Assembly (NCBI GenBank): GCA_002319815.1
Contig: DCFR01000011.1
Location: 1-20,511 of the forward strand
Direction of reading: 5' to 3'
Length of the DNA: 20,511 nucleotides
Origin: Megamonas sp. UBA1799
GTDB taxonomy: Bacteria > Bacillota > Negativicutes > Selenomonadales > Selenomonadaceae
The notes under the pieces are model-generated. The model saw nothing but the letters and a program-made list of their open reading frames with translations. It did not search any database and was not told the DNA's origin. The stretch's first letter is position 1. Each line of letters starts with the position of its first letter. Below, piece after piece: positions 6,885-13,297 of the stretch. The translations under genes and the position numbers were made by a program.

Positions 6885-7466
6885 TTATGCATAAATATCA
6901 TACTGACCTTCGGTCGTCCACATATGCATTGTCCCTTGCTGCTCAAGGTAAACCGAAAATTTACCTGGGTTAAATGTAACATCTGCAGTTGGGTATGTCT
7001 GTGTGGTAACTTCATCCCTGCCGGTATCAATATTTCCCTGCACCACTGATGGAGTAACTGTTAACGTCGGATCGGGAATTGCCTGTACTTCAACATAACG
7101 CTGCTTTGCAATCTGACCGGCCAATTTTTCTTTGGCCTGATTGATAAGTTCATTGGAACCGCCAGGCCGAGCGCCGTTTTCAATTACATCCCACGCCGCT
7201 TGCGTATGCGAAGATGTTGCCTGTTGAATATCCGCTAGCCCTTGTTGGCCATTTTCCCGGGTGAAATCATCCATTGTCGAGGCGCCATAAGCATGGCGAC
7301 TCGGATAAGAATCAATATCTATTTTCACCGCAGTAGCATGAACATCTGCCCGCGGAGCAACATAAGTTGTATGCAATTCAGCCGATCTTACATGACTCGA
7401 CAATGATGCCAACTGTGTATGCAGACCAATCCTTGGTAGCGTATGGCGTACGTTGACATACAGCAT
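6885..7466 (-). CDS. DUF6470 family protein (YviE-like)
   Basis: 193 aa. The N-terminal third has short repeated beta-type units (IGLHTQLASLSSHVRSAELH, then VKIDIDSYPSRHAYGA) as in YviE/DUF6470 proteins. A helical middle follows (ADIQQATSSHTQAAWDVIEN) and then a beta-rich C-terminus ending MHMWTTEGQYDIYA. Position between flgL and fliW is exactly that of B. subtilis yviE. Its function is unknown; the conserved place suggests a late-flagellar role. The chosen ATG has AAAGGTGA 8 nt upstream. A GTG four codons earlier (7478) is possible but has poorer spacing. The 95 nt between flgL and this gene show nothing distinctive. Confidence 0.82.
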   Translation of the reverse strand: MLYVNVRHTLPRIGLHTQLASLSSHVRSAELHTTYVAPRADVHATAVKIDIDSYPSRHAYGASTMDDFTRENGQQGLADIQQATSSHTQAAWDVIENGARPGGSNELINQAKEKLAGQIAKQRYVEVQAIPDPTLTVTPSVVQGNIDTGRDEVTTQTYPTADVTFNPGKFSVYLEQQGTMHMWTTEGQYDIYA

Positions 7467-7561
7467 ATTATACTTCACCTTTCCCTGAGAAAAATCCTGC
7501 CTTCTTGGTTCTATTGAAAAAATTTAATGGTAATCCAATATTTCATATGACTATTATTGTT

Positions 7562-8863
7562 TTAAGAAAGATAATCCACCAGTGACTTTGGCAATACCTT
7601 ACTGCCTACTGAAAGCGACATGTTGTAAATAGTTTCTGCTGTCATGAGCTGAACTGCCAATGCTGCCACATCGGTATCAGCCACTGAAGAAATATCTCCC
7701 GTAATGGCCGTCCCCTGTGAGGTAAGCATCGTCTGAACATCTGTATAAGCCTGCTGACGCGTCGCCAGTTTTGTCTCTGCCGTATTAACCGTATTATATG
7801 AGTTGTTTGCCAATGTAATGCCATCGGTTGACAGCCAGCTGTATTGAGCTCCGGCCGTCTGTGCCTGTATGGTCAGCATATCATTCAGCGCTGCGGCCCC
7901 AGAATTTGAATTCCCTGAATTGGCATCGTCAAAAATATCTGAACCGAATACATCCTGCCCTGTTACATTAACTGTGTCCGCGGTCTGATCCTGCGCGCCG
8001 TTTTGCTTCACCATAGAAATGTATTTATCATCTCCACTGTAGCTGACAATCTGCTGACTGACGGTTTTAAAGCTAAGACTTACTGTTGCACTATCAACAG
8101 TAATATCTTTTGACCAGCTGCTACCAGCCGTAGTAATCTCGCCCGTGTTCTTGAAATTATCACTAACTGAAACAGTCCCAATATCTCCCACGGCGTCTGC
8201 ATCCGTTACCTTTGTCTGTCCGGCTGCTATCTTATCTTTATAGCCACTAGTCATAAATTTTTCTGTATATACTTTTCCGGTTCGGGTATTTGCATAATAG
8301 ACATTACCATCACTGCCTGTAAGTGTAAGCATCTGTGAAACAGTTTTTGTGCTGTCACTGTTAAAAAAATTCTGCTGCGTATCATCCAGCGTTTTCGTAA
8401 GCCCACGGTTCACCGTATCCGTTGACATCGTATACGGCTGTACCAAATCCGACTGTCCCGCAAAAAGATATCTGCCATTCACCTGCGCATTTGCATCCGA
8501 CACAGATTGCTGAACCATAGATAGCATTTCCTTGGCAATTGCAGTCATATCAGATTCATTATTCGTCGTATTGGCCGCCGCATTTGTCTTGGCGACTACT
8601 GTTGAAAAACAATCAGTAATATCGACCAAGGAAGAATCGGAATTTTTCATCCATGAAATTGCAGTTTTAACGTTCGACTGATATTGTGTATTTTCCGTTT
8701 TTGAATTTTGATATTTCAAATACTTGGAATAAGCTACCGCATCATCCGATGCTCGGTGGAGTTTGCTGCCGTCACTTTGTTCCATAAGCTTGGTTTGCTG
8801 TTCATAAGCGCGGTTTAATTGATTAAGATAATTATTCGTCATTTGTGTGCTACTGATTCTCAT
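7562..8863 (-). CDS. flgL: Hook-filament junction protein FlgL
   Basis: 433 aa; FlgL (HAP3) forms the junction ring next to the filament. The N-terminal D0/D1 is flagellin-like: MRISSTQMTNNYLNQLNRAY, LHRASDDAVAYSKYLKYQNS, and NGRYLFAGQSD at about 128-138, a very typical FlgL segment. The C-terminus has ATRQQAYTDVQTMLTSQGTA, VADTDVAALAVQLMTAETIY and ends in VGSKVLPKSLVDYLS. It is longer than B. subtilis FlgL (298 aa) owing to a Thr/Ser/Asp-rich middle (about 140-330). One Cys occurs in VDITDCFSTVV. AAGGTGA precedes the ATG; the gene starts 12 nt after the flgK stop. Confidence 0.96.
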   Translation of the reverse strand: MRISSTQMTNNYLNQLNRAYEQQTKLMEQSDGSKLHRASDDAVAYSKYLKYQNSKTENTQYQSNVKTAISWMKNSDSSLVDITDCFSTVVAKTNAAANTTNNESDMTAIAKEMLSMVQQSVSDANAQVNGRYLFAGQSDLVQPYTMSTDTVNRGLTKTLDDTQQNFFNSDSTKTVSQMLTLTGSDGNVYYANTRTGKVYTEKFMTSGYKDKIAAGQTKVTDADAVGDIGTVSVSDNFKNTGEITTAGSSWSKDITVDSATVSLSFKTVSQQIVSYSGDDKYISMVKQNGAQDQTADTVNVTGQDVFGSDIFDDANSGNSNSGAAALNDMLTIQAQTAGAQYSWLSTDGITLANNSYNTVNTAETKLATRQQAYTDVQTMLTSQGTAITGDISSVADTDVAALAVQLMTAETIYNMSLSVGSKVLPKSLVDYLS

Positions 8864-8875
8864 TCCAGTTTCACC

Positions 8876-10636
8876 TTACCTTCCTACCGAACCGGTACTA
8901 TTAATTAATTTGTCCAGCATTTCATCCATCGTTGTCAGGCAACGCGAACAAGCATTATAGCCTTGCTGAAATTTAATCATATTCGTAAGTTCTTCATCCC
9001 AATTTACACCTGAAGTTGAAGTCCGCCATGTATTCACTTGCGTCATAATAGTTTCCTGTGAAGAAGCTTTATCATCAATAGCGGTAGAGTCTACACCCAT
9101 TTGCGTCATTGCTGTGTTATAATAACTGTTTAAAGAACCCGTGCCAACAGAACGGTCCGACGCAGTGTCTACCGTAGACGCTTGTTCTGAGTTAAATAAA
9201 GTACTCATAAGAGTAGCATTGCTGCCGTCTGCCGTACCGTTTGCCGTAGATACTGTAGCCGTTTTCTTTTTATTGGCAATCTGCACGACAATTTTATCAC
9301 CCTCTTTTAAAGTAACAGAATTATCTAAAGTCACCCCATCAATAGCAGTAACCGTACTTCCCGTCGTATAAGAACCGCTTGGTACGGTAACAATTGTATA
9401 ACTATCAGAATCAGTTGTATCGTCAATAGAACCGGTCCCCTGCGTTGTCCCTCCGCAGGCAGCCACATAGCTAGTACCATCTGTCCCCGTAAGTTTGCTA
9501 TTGACTGCCAATGCTGCAATAATCTGCACGCCCTTCAATGTGGAAGCCGTTCCACTAGCTGGCGTGGCCGTTACAGCATCGTTGGTACTGTCCCAAGTAT
9601 AAGTCGTATCATTGTCTCCATAGAAGTTAATGTTGGTTTTGGTAACATCAATAGCTGAATTACTAATACCATAACCAGCCTTATGCTGGTCATTAAATGT
9701 AGTCATCAAAAAACCAGCAATATCCGACATATTATCAATATAGCCCTTATCTTTATCAATAGCATCGTATTCTGCCTGCAGTGTACCGCTGCCAGCCGAA
9801 AATCCCGTCCCGGTTTCTTCTATCTCTAAACTGTAATCTGTAACTCCATAAGTACTATTCGAAGTTCCATCGGACAGTTTAAGATTCAATTTACTGACAC
9901 CACTTACCAAAGACGCTCCATTACTTACAATACTATACATGCCATTTGAAGCGTCTTCATACACATTTACACTCATATATCCAGATAATTCATCCACCAA
10001 ATTGTCACGAGTATCCCTCAAATCATTAGCATTAGCACCTGTTGCTTCGATAGATGCAATATTTTTATTAAGGCTTACAATCTGATCCGTAATTTCATTC
10101 ACTTTTGTAACGTTCGTTTTAAGGTCATCATAATTTGACTGGATTTGATTTTGCAGCTGTGTCGTTGCTGTAGTCACACGATCCGCCAGTACCTGCCCTT
10201 TACTGATGACAGTCGTCCGATTGCTCGTCGTACTCGCATTGCTGGAAAGATCATTCCATGAAGTATAAAAATCTTCTAAAGCTTTTTCGATGCCCGTATT
10301 ATTTGAATCATTAAATATTGCTTCCACTTTATCAAAATTTGTTTGCGTTGTTGTATAGTAGCTATTTGTACCGTTTTCCTTCCAGTATTGCTTATCCGCA
10401 TATACATTGCGTGCGCGGGTAATGGAAGCGGCATCATCGCCGGTGCCGATCAGCTGTTGGCCGTTTACCGTATAAACCTCATCAGCATTCGTAGTAACTA
10501 AATTCACACTCTGACGTGAATATCCTGTTGTACTTGCATTTGTAATATTGTGGCCAACCGTATCCAGCGATAATCGGCTGGAACTGATGCCCCGGTACAT
10601 TGTATTAAGACCGGCAAATGTAGATCGTATCGACAT
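8876..10636 (-). CDS. flgK: Hook-filament junction protein FlgK
   Basis: 586 aa; FlgK (HAP1) is the hook-proximal junction protein. The N-terminus is diagnostic: SIRSTFAGLNTMYRGISSS, LDTVGHNITNASTTGYSRQS, later YADKQYWKENG. The C-terminus has WDEELTNMIKFQQGYNAC and TTMDEMLDKLINSTGSVGR. It is larger than the 507-aa B. subtilis FlgK, with an added Ser/Thr/Gly-rich region (about 330-500). Odd: the C-terminal D0 helix carries a CSRC motif (C563, C566) where Ala/Ser/Lys residues are usual, and a third Cys lies in YVAACGGTTQG. AAGGGTGAGAAATC precedes the ATG. It is followed 12 nt later by flgL. Confidence 0.97.
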   Translation of the reverse strand: MSIRSTFAGLNTMYRGISSSRLSLDTVGHNITNASTTGYSRQSVNLVTTNADEVYTVNGQQLIGTGDDAASITRARNVYADKQYWKENGTNSYYTTTQTNFDKVEAIFNDSNNTGIEKALEDFYTSWNDLSSNASTTSNRTTVISKGQVLADRVTTATTQLQNQIQSNYDDLKTNVTKVNEITDQIVSLNKNIASIEATGANANDLRDTRDNLVDELSGYMSVNVYEDASNGMYSIVSNGASLVSGVSKLNLKLSDGTSNSTYGVTDYSLEIEETGTGFSAGSGTLQAEYDAIDKDKGYIDNMSDIAGFLMTTFNDQHKAGYGISNSAIDVTKTNINFYGDNDTTYTWDSTNDAVTATPASGTASTLKGVQIIAALAVNSKLTGTDGTSYVAACGGTTQGTGSIDDTTDSDSYTIVTVPSGSYTTGSTVTAIDGVTLDNSVTLKEGDKIVVQIANKKKTATVSTANGTADGSNATLMSTLFNSEQASTVDTASDRSVGTGSLNSYYNTAMTQMGVDSTAIDDKASSQETIMTQVNTWRTSTSGVNWDEELTNMIKFQQGYNACSRCLTTMDEMLDKLINSTGSVGR

Positions 10637-10653
10637 GATTTCTCACCCTTTTT

Positions 10654-11124
10654 TCAAACTGTTTGATCAAATATTTTTTTCACATGTGTTATTTCCGACC
10701 CCACATTACCACAAGACGCGTAGATAGTTCCAGTAGAAATCCGCATGATAACATTAATACTAAAATCAATATACTCCCGTTGTTTTTGTAAGAGCATCTG
10801 ATTCTGCCTATTTATGCGTTGTAAAGCTTCCAAACGAACAGTAAGCTTTTCCATAAGATGACCCGCCAATGTTTTTTCTGCTGATAACGGCTGTCGATCC
10901 AAAAGTCCTTGAAGTGTTTTATGTCCAAACTGCAAAAGAAGATTATCCTTTCGCTGTTCGATCCGCTGCATTTGCAGTAAAATTGGATCCATCATATGAA
11001 CAATGGCATCAACCGATGCGTCATCTATTTGTCCAGCTAACATAGTCTGCTGTTGAGAGCTAATTTCACAGCTCCGCGTACAAAGGACCAATTCCTGCCG
11101 TAAAATATCAAGAATTTCTTTCAT
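10654..11124 (-). CDS. Second FlgN-like chaperone / flagellar operon protein
   Basis: 156 aa, almost entirely helical with heptad-like Leu/Gln spacing (ILDILRQELVLCTRSCEISS; MEKLTVRLEALQRINRQNQM; LLQKQREYIDFSINVIM). The C-terminal tail (TIYASCGNVGSEITHVKKIF, then DQTV) resembles that of the preceding gene, which also ends with Tyr-Gly...Val-x-x-Leu-Lys-Lys-x-Phe-Asp. FlgN proteins are cytosolic chaperones for FlgK and FlgL and bind them through this C-terminal part. Position directly before flgK supports such a role. AAGGAG lies 11 nt before the ATG. It may be a paralogue specialised for one of the two junction proteins; similarity is judged by eye only. Confidence 0.68.
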   Translation of the reverse strand: MKEILDILRQELVLCTRSCEISSQQQTMLAGQIDDASVDAIVHMMDPILLQMQRIEQRKDNLLLQFGHKTLQGLLDRQPLSAEKTLAGHLMEKLTVRLEALQRINRQNQMLLQKQREYIDFSINVIMRISTGTIYASCGNVGSEITHVKKIFDQTV

Positions 11125-11139
11125 TATATATATCGCTCC

Positions 11140-11622
11140 TTATGCTAGAAAATCAAATTTTTTCTTCAAAGAAACGACCTCTTGTCCGTGCGTTCCATAA
11201 GCAGGCTCTACAACCGATTGTCCTAAACGATTCAATTGATAATGCACAGCTGAAAGCGCACCAGTAATCAGTATTGTGTTATTATCGCTTGTTTCCTGGA
11301 CCTTCATAAGCAATACGCTGAGGTCTTGATGGCATTGCTGTAAAATTGGCTGCAAGTTTTTGGATGCATGTGCATATAAATCGGACATTCGTGAATCCGA
11401 GCGTATATCTATATATTGTTTCGACAAATCAATCACAAGTTCCCTACGTTTACTTTCCAACGTCTGAATCCGTGAAACATTTTCTTCTTCTTTATGGAGC
11501 AACACCTCCAACATTGAAAGATCAACCGTGATTAACGCGGTATGCTTCTCCCGGCTCAATTGCAAAAGTTTTGTATAGTTTTCAGACAGTTTCGTTAAAA
11601 TTGTCACCAGCTCCTGCCACAT
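11140..11622 (-). CDS. flgN: FlgN family export chaperone
   Basis: 160 aa, helical throughout. WQELVTILTKLSENYTKLLQ, REKHTALITVDLSMLEVLLH and KEEENVSRIQTLESKRRELV match the FlgN pattern of a long amphipathic hairpin in which Leu/Glu alternate around residue 30-60. The tail VEPAYGTHGQEVVSLKKKFD ends at FLA. FlgN binds FlgK and FlgL before export. It sits 17 nt after flgM, the same place as yvyG (flgN) in B. subtilis. AGGAGG stands 9 nt before the ATG. A second FlgN-like gene follows after 15 nt. Confidence 0.82.
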   Translation of the reverse strand: MWQELVTILTKLSENYTKLLQLSREKHTALITVDLSMLEVLLHKEEENVSRIQTLESKRRELVIDLSKQYIDIRSDSRMSDLYAHASKNLQPILQQCHQDLSVLLMKVQETSDNNTILITGALSAVHYQLNRLGQSVVEPAYGTHGQEVVSLKKKFDFLA

Positions 11623-11639
11623 ACATCTAAACCTCCTAA

Positions 11640-11927
11640 TTAATAGCGCATCTGCAACATTTTGCCCGCAACATCTTCCGCGTTGACAGTATAATTTCCA
11701 TTTGCAAGCTGGTTCTCATAATAATTTATCTTATCCGTTCTAACATAAGTAGACATGCTTTTCAATTTTTGCAAGGTAAAACTAAAGTCTTGTGCCTCTT
11801 TTGAGAGAACAATTTCATCCTGCTGCGCAGATGCTATCGATGCTACCTGCGCCGTATTTTTTATCGAAGATGCCGTTGTTTTAGTATATGCCCCTGCAAG
11901 TGCTTGCAAGGTATTATTGACAATCAT
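11640..11927 (-). CDS. flgM: Anti-sigma-28 factor FlgM
   Basis: 95 aa with this start, the normal FlgM size. The C-terminal sigma-binding half is recognisable: QQDEIVLSKEAQDFSFTLQK, then VRTDKINYYENQLANGNYTV followed by NAEDVAGKMLQM. FlgM holds sigma-28 inactive until the hook-basal body is ready; export of FlgM then permits flagellin transcription. The N-terminal half is low-complexity Ala/Thr/Ser, fitting the disordered exported part. The start at 11927 has GGTGA upstream; an ATG seven codons earlier (11948) has only a weak AAGAAG. It is the first gene of the late operon. Confidence 0.92.
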   Translation of the reverse strand: MIVNNTLQALAGAYTKTTASSIKNTAQVASIASAQQDEIVLSKEAQDFSFTLQKLKSMSTYVRTDKINYYENQLANGNYTVNAEDVAGKMLQMRY

Positions 11928-12006
11928 CACACTTTCACCATCCTTCATACTTCTTGCTTAATTCAAAAAGCTCAAATTATTTTACAATATTTATATAATT
12001 TTATCG
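11928..12006 (-). promoter_or_regulatory. AT-rich region expected to hold the flgM operon promoter
   Basis: Because a terminator precedes it, the flgM operon should start here. The best minus-strand candidate is TTGCTT, a 16-nt spacer and TATATA at 11990-11995, whose -35 overlaps the terminator T-tract (so the full element reaches about 12017). No sigma-28 core (CCGATA) is seen. The assignment is tentative because the stretch is almost pure A/T. Confidence 0.3.
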
Positions 12007-12040
12007 AAAAAAAAAGCAAGAAACTTAATCCCTGCTTTTT
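12007..12040 (-). terminator. Terminator between yvyF and flgM
   Basis: On the minus strand AAAAAGCAGGGA pairs with TTCTTGCTTTTT as a stem of about 12 bp (two G-U pairs) around a 6-nt loop and continues into a T-tract of nine (12015-12007). It lies 57 nt after the yvyF stop. The stem is also A-T rich at its base, so it may terminate to some degree on the plus strand. It could be leaky and let some read-through into flgM. Confidence 0.75.
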
Positions 12041-12096
12041 CAATAAAAGTATATATTTTCTCTTCTATTCACGATATTTCTCATTATATCACAAAT

Positions 12097-12513
12097 TTAT
12101 AGCTTATCTGTAGGTCCAGACAATCCCATATCCTTGGAATACATTCCCCGTCCGGAAGCTCCTACATTTTGCGCTACTTTCCTAAGTTTTTGCTCCTCAA
12201 CCTGTTTTAAAAGATCCTGATTACACTTGTCACACAAACGACCGCGCGTAATCATTGCACCACAAGATTCACAAGGATAAGCAATATTACCACTGACAAA
12301 CCGTCCGGCTTTAATCATTCGCATGACGACACGTTCCTTAACCCCTGTCCCATCGCATATCTGCTTGACCGTTGAACGCGGATTATCGCGTACATACGAA
12401 GCAGCTTTGTCTTCCTGCTGTAATTCTTTTTCATAGCAATCACGACACATGCCCAGACCTGTATCAACATACACCCGCCCACAGGCCAGACAGTTTTGTA
12501 ACTGTAATCCCAC
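12097..12513 (-). CDS. yvyF: YvyF family flagellar operon protein (double zinc finger)
   Basis: 138 aa with two treble-Cys pairs: C8/C11 with C23/C26 at the N-terminus and C81/C84 with C94/C97 toward the C-terminus, each able to bind one zinc. Between them, STVKQICDGTGVKERVVMRM looks like a helix-turn-helix, so nucleic-acid binding is possible. This is the layout of the YvyF / TIGR03826 'flagellar operon protein' family, which lies between comFC and flgM in B. subtilis, as here. Its function is not settled; a regulatory role is suspected. The start codon is GTG, with GGGGGTG 6 nt upstream; no ATG fits the frame. It has its own promoter and terminator. Confidence 0.88.
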   Translation of the reverse strand: MGLQLQNCLACGRVYVDTGLGMCRDCYEKELQQEDKAASYVRDNPRSTVKQICDGTGVKERVVMRMIKAGRFVSGNIAYPCESCGAMITRGRLCDKCNQDLLKQVEEQKLRKVAQNVGASGRGMYSKDMGLSGPTDKL

Positions 12514-12560
12514 ATTTCACACCCCCATTGTTCATCCAGTATTACCATCCATTTATTTTT

Positions 12561-12589
12561 ATTATAAATGATTTTTTTATCAAGAGCAA
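12561..12589 (-). promoter_or_regulatory. Sigma-A promoter of yvyF
   Basis: On the minus strand TTGCTC (12589-12584), a 17-nt spacer and a perfect TATAAT (12566-12561) lie about 50 nt upstream of the GTG start. The spacing is ideal and the -35 matches three of six positions. Confidence 0.7.
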
Positions 12590-12611
12590 GTATTCCGTAA
12601 TATTTCTCGGT

Positions 12612-13274
12612 TCACTGCCGGTCACTGGCCAATACCAACGCGCGCACCGACCGCGCGCCGGCCGCACGCAAAGCCAGCGCTCCGGCAAAAAGCGTCGATC
12701 CGGTTGTAAGAATATCATCGACCAGCAACACATCGCTGCCTTGTACGGCAGCATCCGCCGCTGCTAAGAAAGCGCCGCGCATATTTTGCGCCCGCGCCTC
12801 GGCAGCCAGACCATATTGCGGCAGCGTTGCCCGCCTACGCTGCAGGGCTCGCCGCCACTGCCAACCATTTTTCAGCAGCCATTCCTGAAAAATCAACTCC
12901 GCCTGATTAAAACCGCGTTCCCGTTCTTTTGCCGCATACAGCGGCACTGGCACGGCCATAGCACAGGGAACGATTTCCTGCGACAGCCAGGGAGAGGCTG
13001 CGGTCAGCAGCGTCTGCATCGCCGGCAGCACGGATCTCTGCCGCTGATATTTCAACCGGTGTATCAGACCGCGCAGTGTGCCATGATAGCTGCCGAGCGC
13101 CCAGGCAGCATCGAGAGCCGACAGCATTGCCGGGTCCAGCGGCAGCCGATGCGGACGCAAAGTAACCGTCAGACAGTCTTGGCACCAACCGCCGCGCTGC
13201 GGCACATACGCCTGACAAACCGGACAGTGCGGCGGAAATATAAAATTTGCCAAGACTTCCAGCACCGCTCCCAT
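12612..13274 (-). CDS. comFC: ComF family phosphoribosyltransferase-like protein
   Basis: 220 aa. The N-terminus carries a zinc-finger pattern CPVC (C17, C20) and CQDC (C31, C34). The C-terminal phosphoribosyltransferase domain has the PRPP-binding loop VLLVDDILTTGST at about 182-194. ComFC is needed for DNA uptake in naturally transformable bacteria, but ComFC-like genes are widespread in non-competent species, and the substrate is unknown. I chose the ATG at 13274 because GGGAGGATAAGTTTT precedes it. An ATG at 13298, overlapping the recD2 stop (TGATG), and a GTG at 13301 are alternatives. It is the last gene of the LCP - ABC-F - recD2 operon. comFA and comFB are not in the window. Confidence 0.92.
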   Translation of the reverse strand: MGAVLEVLANFIFPPHCPVCQAYVPQRGGWCQDCLTVTLRPHRLPLDPAMLSALDAAWALGSYHGTLRGLIHRLKYQRQRSVLPAMQTLLTAASPWLSQEIVPCAMAVPVPLYAAKERERGFNQAELIFQEWLLKNGWQWRRALQRRRATLPQYGLAAEARAQNMRGAFLAAADAAVQGSDVLLVDDILTTGSTLFAGALALRAAGARSVRALVLASDRQ

Positions 13275-13297
13275 AAAACTTATCCTCCCGCTCCGCA

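Noticed and set aside
6413..7030. Longer FliW version starting at 7030
   Set aside because: The added residues overlap yviE and do not look like FliW; a strong GGAGG site marks the start at 6871.
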